64,000 nt of DNA from Aestuariimicrobium sp. p3-SID1156 (GTDB taxonomy: Bacteria; Actinomycetota; Actinomycetes; Propionibacteriales; Propionibacteriaceae): contig NZ_JALXXB010000001.1 of the NCBI RefSeq assembly GCF_025144225.1, positions 504,170 to 568,169 of the forward strand, given 5' to 3'. The number at the start of each line of letters is the position of its first letter. Position 1 is the stretch's first letter. Of this stretch, positions 38,535-47,014 are shown piece by piece. The notes beneath the pieces were generated by a model. The model did no database searches. It saw only the letters and a list, made by a program, of their open reading frames with translations, and was not told the origin of the DNA. The translations under genes were made by a program, and so were the position numbers.

Positions 38535-39293
38535 GTGGACGTGATCATTTGCAAGGATCCGGCTGAGGTCGGACGCACGGCGGCGCGCAGGGTCATGGAG
38601 ATCCTCCGCCGCACCAGCCAGCCGGTGCTGGGTGTCGCCACCGGCAGTTCGCCCCTGGACCTCTACCACGAGCTCGCCCGTGCCGTGGGCGCCGGCGAGG
38701 TGGACCTGTCGAACCTGTCCTGCTTCGCCCTCGATGAGTACATCGGGCTCGAGCCGAACGATCCGAACAGCTATGCCGACACGATCCGCCAGACCGTCAC
38801 CGAACCCCTCCATCTCGACCCGGCGCGGGTGCACGTGCCCCGCGGCATCGGCGAGGACCTCGATCAGGGCTGCCGTGACTACGAGGAGGCGATCCGCGTC
38901 GCCGGCGGTGTGGACGTGCAGATCCTGGGCATCGGCGCCAATGGTCACCTGGGCTTCAACGAACCCGGATCCTCCTTCGGGGGCAGGACCCACCTGCAGC
39001 GCCTCACTGAGCAGACCCGCGAGGACAACCAGCGCTTCTTCGGGGACAGGGATGTCCCCACCCACTGCGTCACCCAGGGGCTGGGAACGATCATGGACGC
39101 CCGCCACCTCGTCCTGGTCGCCATGGGGGAGAACAAGGCCGATGCGATCGCCGCAGCCTGCGAGGGTCCGGTGACGGCGATGTGCCCGGCCAGCATCCTG
39201 CAGTTCCACCCCGATGCCTGGGTCGTGGTCGACCGCGCGGCGGCCTCGAAGCTGCACCACCACTGGGTGGAGCCGGTTGGGGTCACCCAGTAG
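38535..39293 (+). CDS. nagB: Glucosamine-6-phosphate deaminase
   Basis: Converts glucosamine-6-P to fructose-6-P and ammonia (252 residues, close to the usual ~260). ATGSSPLDLYHELAR, the catalytic ALDEYIGL segment, and GIGANGHLGFNEPGSSF are intact. Its partner nagA lies about 15 kb away, so the pathway is split. The GTG start has no clear -10 at leaderless spacing. The stop codon TAG is part of the -10 hexamer of the next gene. Confidence 0.94.
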   Translation: MDVIICKDPAEVGRTAARRVMEILRRTSQPVLGVATGSSPLDLYHELARAVGAGEVDLSNLSCFALDEYIGLEPNDPNSYADTIRQTVTEPLHLDPARVHVPRGIGEDLDQGCRDYEEAIRVAGGVDVQILGIGANGHLGFNEPGSSFGGRTHLQRLTEQTREDNQRFFGDRDVPTHCVTQGLGTIMDARHLVLVAMGENKADAIAAACEGPVTAMCPASILQFHPDAWVVVDRAAASKLHHHWVEPVGVTQ

Positions 39294-39296
39294 ACT
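39291..39296 (+). promoter_or_regulatory. -10 element of the cold-shock gene
   Basis: TAGACT begins with the TAG stop of nagB. Transcription would start near 39303 and give a ~30-base leader with AGAGG (39321-39325) eight bases before the GTG, so this gene is leadered. Confidence 0.45.
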
Positions 39297-39333
39297 TGGC
39301 CTCTCCTGACCACCAGAGACAGAGGTAATCGAC

Positions 39334-39717
39334 GTGCCGATCGGCAAGGTGCGTTTCTACGACGCTGACAAGGGATTTGGCTTCATCACCAAGGAGGGCG
39401 GTGGCGACGTCTACGTCCGTTCCACGGTGCTGCCCGCAGGGGTGACCGCCCTCAAGGCCGGCCAGAAGGTCGAGTTCGGCGTCATCGAGGGGCGCCGCGG
39501 GGAGCAGGCGCTCTCGGTGGAACTGTTGGAGGCCCCGCCCTCGCTGTCCAAGGCCTCCCGCCGCAAGCCCGAGCAGATGGCCGTGGTCGTGGAGGACCTG
39601 ATCAAGCTGCTCGATGGCATCGGCAATGGCTACCGCCACGGGCGCCACCCCGACTCGCGCCAGGCCCAGAAGGTCGCCTCGGTGTTGCGTGCCGTCGCCG
39701 ACGAGCTGGAACTCTGA
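39334..39717 (+). CDS. Cold-shock domain protein with C-terminal extension
   Basis: A 127-residue protein: an N-terminal cold-shock domain (IGKVRFYDADKGFGFIT and VYVRSTVL carry the RNP1/RNP2 motifs) and a C-terminal ~55-residue helical extension (KPEQMAVVVEDLIKLLDGIGNGY) absent from short CspA proteins. It presumably binds single-stranded RNA or DNA. The stop overlaps the DUF3027 start by one base, a pairing conserved in actinobacteria as I recall it. Confidence 0.88.
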   Translation: MPIGKVRFYDADKGFGFITKEGGGDVYVRSTVLPAGVTALKAGQKVEFGVIEGRRGEQALSVELLEAPPSLSKASRRKPEQMAVVVEDLIKLLDGIGNGYRHGRHPDSRQAQKVASVLRAVADELEL

Positions 39718-40499
39718 TGCCTACGAGAACCGGGGCGAGAGTGAAGCTGGACACCGTCACCGCTCAGGCCGTCGACCAGGCCCGCAGTGCCGCGGAGTCG
39801 TACGCCAAGGATTTCGGCGTCGGGGAGCACCTCGGCGTGGTCGCCGACGACGACCGCTGCGTCACCCATCTGTTCGCCTGTGAGCACCCCGGTTACCGGG
39901 GGTGGCGTTGGGCCGTGTCCATGGCCCGTGCCGTCCGTGGACGCGTCGCGACCGTCAACGAGGTCGAACTGCTCCCGGGCGAGGGTTCGTTGGTGGCACC
40001 GAGCTGGATTCCGTGGGAGAACCGCGTCCAGGCCGGTGACATCGCCCCCGGCATGCTGATGCCGACTGAGGACAATGACCCCCGCCTCGAACCCGGCTTC
40101 ACCGGCGGCGAGTTGGCCGCGGACGCCGAACCGGCCGAGTGGGCGATGACTCGCGCCGTCGTCTCGGAACTGGGGCTCGGCCGCGAACGCGTCCTCACCC
40201 GCTTCGGTCGCGACCTCGCCATCGAGCGCTGGCTCGAGGGGGAGGGCGGGCCCGACACCGCACTGGCCCACCAGGCCCCTGCGCCCTGCGCAACCTGTGG
40301 CTATTTCGCCCGCCTGCAGGGGAGCCTGGGCATGTCGTTCGGTGTCTGTACCAACGAGTTCAGCCCCTCCGACGGTCGTGCGGTGAGCCTCGACCACGGC
40401 TGTGGCGGTCACTCCGACGTCGCTGCCGAGGAGCGGGGCATCGAACTGCCCGAGCCCGTCTTCAACACCATCGAGACCGATCAGATCCTCTTCGACTGA
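39717..40499 (+). CDS. DUF3027 family protein
   Basis: A 260-residue cytoplasmic protein of unknown function. The N-terminal domain holds VGEHLGVVADDDRCVTHLFACEHPGYRGWRW. The C-terminal part holds a four-Cys set (CATCGYF, GVCTNEF, HGCGGH) that could form a metal site. Co-translation with the cold-shock protein (TGATG) hints at a role in nucleic-acid binding, but this is inference. Confidence 0.82.
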   Translation: MPTRTGARVKLDTVTAQAVDQARSAAESYAKDFGVGEHLGVVADDDRCVTHLFACEHPGYRGWRWAVSMARAVRGRVATVNEVELLPGEGSLVAPSWIPWENRVQAGDIAPGMLMPTEDNDPRLEPGFTGGELAADAEPAEWAMTRAVVSELGLGRERVLTRFGRDLAIERWLEGEGGPDTALAHQAPAPCATCGYFARLQGSLGMSFGVCTNEFSPSDGRAVSLDHGCGGHSDVAAEERGIELPEPVFNTIETDQILFD

Positions 40500-40505
40500 T
40501 CCCTC

Positions 40506-40511
40506 TACGAT
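40506..40511 (+). promoter_or_regulatory. -10 element of the purine permease gene
   Basis: TACGAT ends six bases before GTG 40518; predicted leaderless start. Confidence 0.5.
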
Positions 40512-40517
40512 GTCCGG

Positions 40518-42020
40518 GTGACGACGACAGCACTCGACAGGTTCTTTGACATCACCCAGCGCGGGTCCACCATGGGACGCGAGGTCCGTGGCGGCCTCGT
40601 CACCTTCTTCACGATGGCCTACATCATCGCGCTGAACCCCCTCATCATCGGGACCGCCGCCGACAAGAACGGCAACCTGGTCACCGGTAAGCCCAAGTTC
40701 TCCGACGCGGCGATGACCGTCCTCAACGACGGCAACGTCACCCAGTCCAAGCTGATGGTCGCAGCAGCCACCGCGTTGATCGCCGGCCTGATGACGATCC
40801 TGATGGGTGTGTGGGGACGCTTCCCGCTCGCGCTCGCCACCGGTCTTGGCCTCAACGCCCTGCTGGCCTTCGTGCTGGCCCCCCAGATGACTTGGCCGCA
40901 GGCGATGGGCCTGGTCGTGTGGGAGGGCATCCTGGTCACCCTGCTGGTCCTGACCGGTGTCCGCGAGGCCATCTTCAGGGCTGTGCCCGGTGCGCTCCGC
41001 TCGGCGATTTCGGTCGGCATCGGCCTGTTCGTCACCCTGGTGGGCATGGTCTCGGCTGGTGTGGTCCGGCAGGGCAGCGGCACCCCGCTGCAGCTGGGTA
41101 TCGGTGGCAGCCTGATGGGCTGGCCGCTGGCGGTCTGCATCCTGGCCTTCATCCTGCTGATCATCCTGTGGGCGCGGAAGGTGCCCGGCGCCATGTTGAT
41201 CTCGATGGTGGTGGCTTCCGTTGCAGCCGTCATCCTGGAGAACACGCTGCACATCGGCGTCCGCCTCGGCGACAAGAATCCCACCGGCTGGTCACCCAAT
41301 GGCCCGGCCCTGCCGAAGTGGTCCGACTTCGCCACCCCCGATCTGGGGCTGCTGGGCCGTATCGACCTGTTCGGGGCCTTCGCCCCCGATGGCGTCTTCC
41401 GGCCCGGCTACGTGCTGGGCCTGGTGCTGATCGTCTTCTCCCTGCTGCTGGCCGACTTCTTCGACACCATGGGCACGGTCGTGGCCGTGGGTGCCGAGGC
41501 CGACCTGCTCGATGAGGAGGGCAACCCGCCGCACCTGCGCGAGATCCTGCTGGTCGATTCCCTGGGAGCGGTCGCCGGCGGCCTGGGGTCGGTGTCCTCC
41601 AACACCTCCTACGTCGAGTCCACCGCTGGCGTCGCCGAGGGTGCCCGCACCGGTTTCGCCTCCGTGGTGACCGGACTGGCCTTCCTGGCCAGCATCATCC
41701 TGGCCCCGGTGGTGAGCATGGTGCCCGCCGAGGCCGCCGCCCCGGTGCTGGCCTTCGTCGGCTTCCTGATGATGTCCCAGGTCACCAACGTCGACTGGAG
41801 CGATGTCGAGGTCGGCGTCCCTGCCTTCCTCACCATCATCCTGATGCCCTTCGCCTACTCGATCACCACCGGTATCGGCGCCGGCTTCGTCATCTACGTG
41901 CTCATCAAGCTGCTGGTGGGCAAGGCGAAGCAGGTCCACCCACTGATGTGGGGCGTGGCAGCGGCCTTCCTGGTCTACTTCGCCCAGGGCGTCCTCATGG
42001 GGCTCATCGACAAGATCTGA
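40518..42020 (+). CDS. NCS2 family purine permease (AzgA-like)
   Basis: Proton-coupled permease for adenine, guanine or hypoxanthine (500 residues, about twelve to fourteen segments). AzgA-type signatures are clear: GLVTFFTMAYIIALNP, ATGLGLNALLAF, DFFDTMGTVVAVGAEADLLDEEG and SSNTSYVESTAGVAEGARTGFASVVTG. No purine riboswitch is possible in the short upstream gap. The 3' end overlaps the convergent glycosyltransferase gene by 17 bases. Confidence 0.9.
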   Translation: MTTTALDRFFDITQRGSTMGREVRGGLVTFFTMAYIIALNPLIIGTAADKNGNLVTGKPKFSDAAMTVLNDGNVTQSKLMVAAATALIAGLMTILMGVWGRFPLALATGLGLNALLAFVLAPQMTWPQAMGLVVWEGILVTLLVLTGVREAIFRAVPGALRSAISVGIGLFVTLVGMVSAGVVRQGSGTPLQLGIGGSLMGWPLAVCILAFILLIILWARKVPGAMLISMVVASVAAVILENTLHIGVRLGDKNPTGWSPNGPALPKWSDFATPDLGLLGRIDLFGAFAPDGVFRPGYVLGLVLIVFSLLLADFFDTMGTVVAVGAEADLLDEEGNPPHLREILLVDSLGAVAGGLGSVSSNTSYVESTAGVAEGARTGFASVVTGLAFLASIILAPVVSMVPAEAAAPVLAFVGFLMMSQVTNVDWSDVEVGVPAFLTIILMPFAYSITTGIGAGFVIYVLIKLLVGKAKQVHPLMWGVAAAFLVYFAQGVLMGLIDKI

Positions 42021-43110
42021 GCGACTGGTTCGTCGCCTCGACCAGCTGGGGGACGTCGGCCTCGAAGTTGAACACCTCTTCGATGGCCCGGCGTCCCCTT
42101 TCGCCCATCTCGGCACGCAACTGGTCGTCGGCGAGCAGGGTGCGCAATGCCTCAGCCGGGGCGTCCACCGAGGTGGTGTCGACGAACAGGCCGGCCTGGT
42201 ACTCCTCCAGCAGCTCCTGGAAGTAGGGGAAGTCGGAGGCGACGAAGGGAATCCCGGCGGCCATGTACTCGAACAGCTTCGTGGGCAGGGACTCGCGGTA
42301 GTTGGGCAGCGGCTGCAGGAAGACGAAGCCGACCGCGCCAGAGGCCAGGATCTCCGGGATTCGGGTCGGGGGGACCGGCCCGATGTAGTCGATGCGCCCC
42401 TCGGCGGTGATGTCGGCGATCACCTTCTCGGCGAAGGCATCGGTTGGGCCGGCCAGCACCATGGAGGACTCGGGTACGGCGGCGATGGTGCCGAGCATTG
42501 AGTCCACCTGGCGGGTCTCGGTGATGCCGCCGATGTAGACCACACGACCCGGCACCTCGTCACGCTGCTTGACTTTCGGGAAGTCCTTGAGCCAGGGGTA
42601 GTTGCGCACGACATGGGCCTGCTGGCGACGGAACCTGCGCGCAATGACCGGGGTGGCGGCGACCACGGCGTCCGCGAACCGGTCCACGATCGCCATCAGT
42701 GCACGGGCATAGAGGCGGGCAAGGACGCGCGCCGGGCCGGACAGGTAGTCCTTGCCGTCGATCTGGCCGATCAGGTCCTCATGGGAGTCGTAGATGAACC
42801 CGGCCTTGTTCAACCGGCACCAGACCAGCGCCAGCGGGATCAGCTCGGGGTCGTGCACGTGCACTGACTTCGGACGCACGGAGTTCAGCGCCCGCCAGGC
42901 ATTCCACCCGCCACCGACCAGGCGCTGCAGGCGCCCGCGGGTCTCGGGGAGCTCGTGCTGGTGCACCCCGTTGACGTCCTCGGAACCGGCGCCCCGGGCG
43001 ATGAGGGTGATGTCGAAACCGCTCGCAGCCAGGGCAGTGCACTCCTTGTTGAAGATGCGGTTGTCGCGCGGCTTGTGCACCGTGGTCAGGTGGGCGATCT
43101 TCGGGCTCAT
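42004..43110 (-). CDS. Glycosyltransferase family 4, exopolysaccharide cluster
   Basis: Retaining GT-B glycosyltransferase (368 residues). The N-terminal domain starts IAHLTTVHKPRDNRIFNKECTALAASG and contains HVHDPELIPL; the C-terminal donor domain includes VVYIGGITETRQ, and SLPTKLFEYMAAGIPFVASDF holds the E-x7-E-like motif. Acceptor and donor unknown. It is the last gene of a three-gene operon; ATG 43110 overlaps the Wzy-like gene's stop (ATGA). Confidence 0.85.
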   Translation of the reverse strand: MSPKIAHLTTVHKPRDNRIFNKECTALAASGFDITLIARGAGSEDVNGVHQHELPETRGRLQRLVGGGWNAWRALNSVRPKSVHVHDPELIPLALVWCRLNKAGFIYDSHEDLIGQIDGKDYLSGPARVLARLYARALMAIVDRFADAVVAATPVIARRFRRQQAHVVRNYPWLKDFPKVKQRDEVPGRVVYIGGITETRQVDSMLGTIAAVPESSMVLAGPTDAFAEKVIADITAEGRIDYIGPVPPTRIPEILASGAVGFVFLQPLPNYRESLPTKLFEYMAAGIPFVASDFPYFQELLEEYQAGLFVDTTSVDAPAEALRTLLADDQLRAEMGERGRRAIEEVFNFEADVPQLVEATNQSLRSCR

Positions 43111-44324
43111 CGGAAGGCCTCCAGGAGTTGTCGGGGCTTGGTGGGTCGAGGGCTTCGGCTGGTGACCATGATCGTCTGGAAGAGCAGCGCGATGCCGATC
43201 ATCTGAGCGGGCGCCACCGAGGACTTCAACCAGGTGGAGTTCGCGAAGCTGAGCAGCGGCACGGTCAGCACCATCAGCAGCAGGCCCTGTCTCATCGCGG
43301 TCTCGGCGCGGTCGGGCCACTGCCGCCAGATGCTGGGTGCCATCCGCACCACCACCGCGAGCCAGAGCCCGAAGACGAGCAGGGAGACGAACAGGCCGTA
43401 CTGGCTGAGGATCTCCAATACTCCCGAGTGGGGGTTGACGGCACCGAAGGTGAACATCGGCCCCTCGTTGTGCTGCATCTTCTCGGTGAAGCCGGCCGGG
43501 CCGACGCCCAGCCCGAAGGAGCGCCAGAAGAAGTAGAAGGCGTCCTGGTACAGGCGTCCACGAACCAGGTCACCGTGGGAGGTGGGGCCCGACGGCTGGA
43601 TCGCCAACCAGCCGACCAGGGCCAGGGCGCCGGCGCTGCCCAGGGCGAGGAGCAGTCGTGAGCGGGTCACCATCATCACCCAGGCCGCCAGCACCAAGGC
43701 CATGAAGGCGACGTTGAGGCGCGAGTTCGAGGGCCAGGCAAGCACGGGGGAGGCCAGCAGCAGGGCGGTGAGCAGCCAGCGTTTCCACCCCTGCTCGAGG
43801 AACCAGCCGATCGCCATCATCGAGACTGCCACGACCAGGAACCAGGCGAAGAGGTTGGGCTGGCCCATGTAGCTGGCGATGTCGGTGGCGCGGTTGCGGA
43901 TGTCAGGGGTGGCGTCCAGACGGTAGTTCGGCAGGTGCTTGCCGGTCGCGATCTCCCCGACGGCGGGGATCGCCACCGCGAACCAGGCCAGGACCCACCC
44001 CCAGATGAAGGTGCGCAACAGCGAGCGGTCACGCACCAGCAGCATCACTGCGATCATCGCGAACATCATCAGGGCAACGCCGAGCAGCTCCTTGACGCCC
44101 TCGGGGGAGCGGACCAGGGCCATTCCCCAACCCAACCAGATGGCCGCGATGAGCCCCAGCCAGACGGCGGCGCGGGGCAGCGTCCGGGGGAGGCTGACGA
44201 GCGCCACGGCCACCAGGCCCGCCGAGACCAGACGCACCACCGACAGCCCCGCGATCGATCCCAGCGGACCAAGGCTGGTTGCGAAGGGGAGCACGAGGAG
44301 CAGCAGGTGCGCCAGACGCCTCAT
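43107..44324 (-). CDS. O-antigen ligase/polymerase-like membrane protein (Wzy/WaaL)
   Basis: Polytopic membrane protein (405 residues, about ten to twelve segments). The large outside loop carries the Wzy_C-type signature FGAVNPHSGVLEILSQYGL with the conserved His, after FFWRSFGLGVGPAGF. It probably polymerises or ligates polyprenyl-linked glycan repeats on the outer face. It overlaps both neighbouring glycosyltransferase genes by four bases. Confidence 0.82.
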   Translation of the reverse strand: MRRLAHLLLLVLPFATSLGPLGSIAGLSVVRLVSAGLVAVALVSLPRTLPRAAVWLGLIAAIWLGWGMALVRSPEGVKELLGVALMMFAMIAVMLLVRDRSLLRTFIWGWVLAWFAVAIPAVGEIATGKHLPNYRLDATPDIRNRATDIASYMGQPNLFAWFLVVAVSMMAIGWFLEQGWKRWLLTALLLASPVLAWPSNSRLNVAFMALVLAAWVMMVTRSRLLLALGSAGALALVGWLAIQPSGPTSHGDLVRGRLYQDAFYFFWRSFGLGVGPAGFTEKMQHNEGPMFTFGAVNPHSGVLEILSQYGLFVSLLVFGLWLAVVVRMAPSIWRQWPDRAETAMRQGLLLMVLTVPLLSFANSTWLKSSVAPAQMIGIALLFQTIMVTSRSPRPTKPRQLLEAFR

Positions 44325-45541
44325 GCGATCGAACCCAGCACGTCGTCGACGAAGGTGCGGTAATTGCGTTGCGCATCGAAGCGCTCCCGGACGAGCTCAT
44401 TGGCGGCCTGGCGCACCTGGGGGTCGCGGGCCGGGTCGACCTGTCGGTCCAGGGCATCGGCGAGGTGGGCAGGGGTGAGGTCGACGGGCAGCAGGAAGCC
44501 CGATCCGGGGACGATGGCCTCGCGAGTGGCGCCGACGTCGGTGGCCAGGCAGGGCAGCCCGCGCACGGCGGCCTCCATGATCGAAACCGGCACGCCCTCG
44601 TTGTCACTGGTGTTCAGCATCAGGTCGAAAGGTTGCGTGGAGAGTGTCTCCAGCAGTTCGGCATGCGGCACCATGCCGCGGAACTCGACCTTCACAGTGC
44701 TGGGCATGACCTCGGCGATGACGGTCTCGACCTGGGCACGCAGCGGCCCGTCGCCAAGATGGGTCCAGTCCACCTGCTGCTCGGGGTGGCGTCGGGCGTA
44801 CTCGGCGATGCCTCGCGCGGCCAGGTCGACCCGCTTCTTCGGCACCAGGGTGCTGATGGTGACCAGGCGCAGGGTCTGGGAGGGGGCCCAGGGGTCTGTG
44901 TCCCGCGGCGGCATGTCGACCCCGAGGCGGGCCAGCGAGAGCTGGTCGTCGCGGAATCCGTAGCGTTCGCGCAGGTAGTCCATGCCCCCCTCGGAGATGC
45001 TGAAGAGGGTGTCCAGACCCGAGAGCCCGGTGCGCACCAGGGGGTTGTAGGAGGCGGGTCGACCCTCTTCGTAGAGGTCGGCGGCGTGGGCGCGGCTGAC
45101 CACCGGGGCGACGCCCGCCATCACGGCGCCCACCGTCATGGGCTTGAGCCAGTAGGTGTAGACGACGTCCACCGGGCCAAGAGCGGCCACGGCATCGCGG
45201 GTCATCAGCGCCTGCACCATGGCTTTGAAGGCCATGGTGGCCCTGGCGGGGGTGAGCTTGCCACGGCGGCGGAGGTCGGCCAGCTCTCGGACGAGGAGGG
45301 GATGGGCGGCGGCGCGAACGCTGGCGAGGGCCTTGGCGGAGCGCGAGCTCCAGGCGTCCGCGAGCCGGAAGTCAACCGAGAAGTTCTCGGGGATGGGGCG
45401 CTGCGGGCCGGAGGGGCCGTACTCGACCGGCAGCAGGGTCACGTCGGCGGCGTCCCAGAAAGCGGTCTCGGGGCCGATGAACTGCTCACCGCTGCCGCCG
45501 GGGAAGGTCGAGGTGATCCACACCACACGCGGTCGCTGCAC
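44321..45541 (-). CDS. Glycosyltransferase, GT-B family, exopolysaccharide cluster
   Basis: Second glycosyltransferase of the locus (406 residues). An N-terminal acceptor domain (VVWITSTFPGGSGEQFIGPE) is followed by a donor domain with LVTISTLVPKKRVDL, HLGDGPLRAQVE and NTSDNEGVPVSIMEAAVRGLPCLATDVG. GTG 45541 has TAGACT six bases upstream. It is the first gene of the minus-strand operon and divergent from the chain-length gene, with 18 bases between start codons. Confidence 0.86.
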   Translation of the reverse strand: MQRPRVVWITSTFPGGSGEQFIGPETAFWDAADVTLLPVEYGPSGPQRPIPENFSVDFRLADAWSSRSAKALASVRAAAHPLLVRELADLRRRGKLTPARATMAFKAMVQALMTRDAVAALGPVDVVYTYWLKPMTVGAVMAGVAPVVSRAHAADLYEEGRPASYNPLVRTGLSGLDTLFSISEGGMDYLRERYGFRDDQLSLARLGVDMPPRDTDPWAPSQTLRLVTISTLVPKKRVDLAARGIAEYARRHPEQQVDWTHLGDGPLRAQVETVIAEVMPSTVKVEFRGMVPHAELLETLSTQPFDLMLNTSDNEGVPVSIMEAAVRGLPCLATDVGATREAIVPGSGFLLPVDLTPAHLADALDRQVDPARDPQVRQAANELVRERFDAQRNYRTFVDDVLGSIA

Positions 45542-45543
45542 GC

Positions 45544-45556
45544 CGATAGTCTATCG
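45544..45556. promoter_or_regulatory. Palindromic shared -10 for divergent exopolysaccharide genes
   Basis: The 13-base palindrome CGATAG-T-CTATCG contains TAGTCT (45547-45552), seven bases before ATG 45560 on the plus strand. It also contains TAGACT (complement of 45548-45553), six bases before GTG 45541 on the minus strand. The two -10 hexamers overlap by five bases, so RNA polymerase should not open both at once. Confidence 0.6.
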
Positions 45557-45559
45557 CCC

Positions 45560-46789
45560 ATGAAACTGGACCAGATTCTTCGCGCCGTGCGTCGCTACTG
45601 GTGGCAGGGAGCGCTGCTCGGCGCCCTGCTCGGGGTCGCGGCGGCCGTACTGCTCAGCAGTGGGCCGACCTACAAGGCGACCAACACCATGGTGTACTCG
45701 GTGGCGGGGGTCGACAAGGTGGCCGATCCCGCCGAGGGGCGCATCTACGCGACCAGTCTGGCCGGTTCCTACTCAGCCCTGGTCACCACGCCGCTCATCA
45801 CGGTTCCGGTCTCGTCGGATCTCGGGGAAGGGGCCCCCAAGCCGGAAGACCTGGCGGCCAACCTCAGGGTCCTGATGCCCGACAAGAACCTCATCTCGAC
45901 CCTCACCTGGGTGGGGACCGATGAGCAGCAGGCCCGCCAGATCGTGGAGGCTGCTGGCACGCATCTCAACGCCTACGTCAACAAGACCTCCGACAAGTAC
46001 GACGGCAACCAGCGAGTCAAGATCGTCTCCCAGGACATCGTGGTGGCCCCCACCGGCCCGGGCAGTTCGCTGCTGGGTGACGTGCTCAAGGGGCTGGTCG
46101 TTGCCACCTTCGTTGCCCTGGCCTGGATCCTGGCCCGCGCCATCCTCGACCGCAAGGTTCGCAGCGCCGACGATGTTGCCGAGATCAGCGACAGTTCGGT
46201 CGTGGGCCGGGTTCGCGACGCCGGGGACGCCGAGGCCCTCGCGCTGGCCATGCCCTACCTGGATGATCGCGCCGCGCCAATGGTGCTGGTCACCTCCACC
46301 CATCGCCGGGAGAACCCGGCCACCACCGCCCTGGGACTGGCGAAGGGGCTGGAGTCACAGCACCCCGGCCGCGTCCTGCTGGTCGACGCCGACCTGCGCC
46401 AGGGCTCGCTCAGCCAGGACGCCCAGGGCGTCGGTCTGTCCGAGGTGCTGTCCCGGCAGGTCGCCTTTGCCGAGGCAGTGCGTCCCGCGACGAACGGAAT
46501 GCCTGCGCTGGTGCCGGCCGGCAAGCTCCCGCCGAACCCCGCAGAGCTCCTCGCCTCAGGACGCCTGCTCGAGGCATTGCGCGAGCACTCCGCGGATTTC
46601 GACGCGGTGGTGGTGAACTCCGCCCCCGTCGACGACGGCAGCGATGCGGCGATCCTGGCCGCGCAGACCGGTGGCGTCCTGATGGTCGTCGGCGAGGGCA
46701 GGGTCGACAAGGAGGACCTCAAGGACTCCCTGGACCTGCTCGGCGCCGTGCGGGCGCGAATCCTGGGGCTGGTGCTCAGCCGGCGCTGA
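45560..46789 (+). CDS. Polysaccharide chain-length protein fused to degenerate BY-kinase domain
   Basis: A 409-residue Wzz/CapA-CapB-like fusion. A first membrane helix (17-33), an outside Wzz domain and a second helix (176-194) precede a cytoplasmic tyrosine-autokinase-like domain (about 205-409). Walker A' VLLVDADLR (272-280) and the family-specific PPNPAELLASGRL (324-336) are present. The P-loop reads TSTHRRENPATTA (245-257), lacking the Gly-Lys-Ser/Thr core, and Walker B reads VVVNSAP with Asn for Asp. No C-terminal Tyr cluster follows; the chain ends at LSRR. It is probably catalytically inactive and only structural in chain-length control. Confidence 0.82.
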   Translation: MKLDQILRAVRRYWWQGALLGALLGVAAAVLLSSGPTYKATNTMVYSVAGVDKVADPAEGRIYATSLAGSYSALVTTPLITVPVSSDLGEGAPKPEDLAANLRVLMPDKNLISTLTWVGTDEQQARQIVEAAGTHLNAYVNKTSDKYDGNQRVKIVSQDIVVAPTGPGSSLLGDVLKGLVVATFVALAWILARAILDRKVRSADDVAEISDSSVVGRVRDAGDAEALALAMPYLDDRAAPMVLVTSTHRRENPATTALGLAKGLESQHPGRVLLVDADLRQGSLSQDAQGVGLSEVLSRQVAFAEAVRPATNGMPALVPAGKLPPNPAELLASGRLLEALREHSADFDAVVVNSAPVDDGSDAAILAAQTGGVLMVVGEGRVDKEDLKDSLDLLGAVRARILGLVLSRR

Positions 46790-46968
46790 ACTCCGCCTCC
46801 ACCCGCACGGTCACCTCGACCGCTTCATCGTCATCGCCTGACCCATCGGGTTGACCCTCAGGCCGCTGTCAGCCACCGCCAGGAGGGCGATGAGAGTTCG
46901 ACGCCCTCGATTCTGGCCCAGGCCGTGGTCAGCGCCCCGGTGGATTCGGCCTGGACCCTGATCTGCAT
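46776..46968 (-). pseudogene. Possible small frameshifted gene antisense of the pyc upstream region
   Basis: On the minus strand ATG 46968 (MQIRVQAESTGALTTAWARI) runs 36 codons to a stop at 46858. A second frame then continues (PEGQPDGSGDDDEAVEVTVRVEAEF) to a stop at 46776. Joined across one base near 46860 they would encode about 63 residues of ordinary protein composition. A GACAAT lies six bases before the ATG, the same spacing as nearby leaderless genes. No family recognised; it may instead be non-coding. Otherwise 46790-47014 holds only the pyc promoter. Confidence 0.25.
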
Positions 46969-47001
46969 GTGGCCATTGTCACCTCCCACCTCGCAGGGCA
47001 C

Positions 47002-47007
47002 TAGTCT
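47002..47007 (+). promoter_or_regulatory. -10 element of pyc
   Basis: TAGTCT ends seven bases before ATG 47015; the intervening CGGAGGC also contains GGAGG, so either leaderless or SD-led initiation is possible. Confidence 0.5.
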
Positions 47008-47014
47008 CGGAGGC

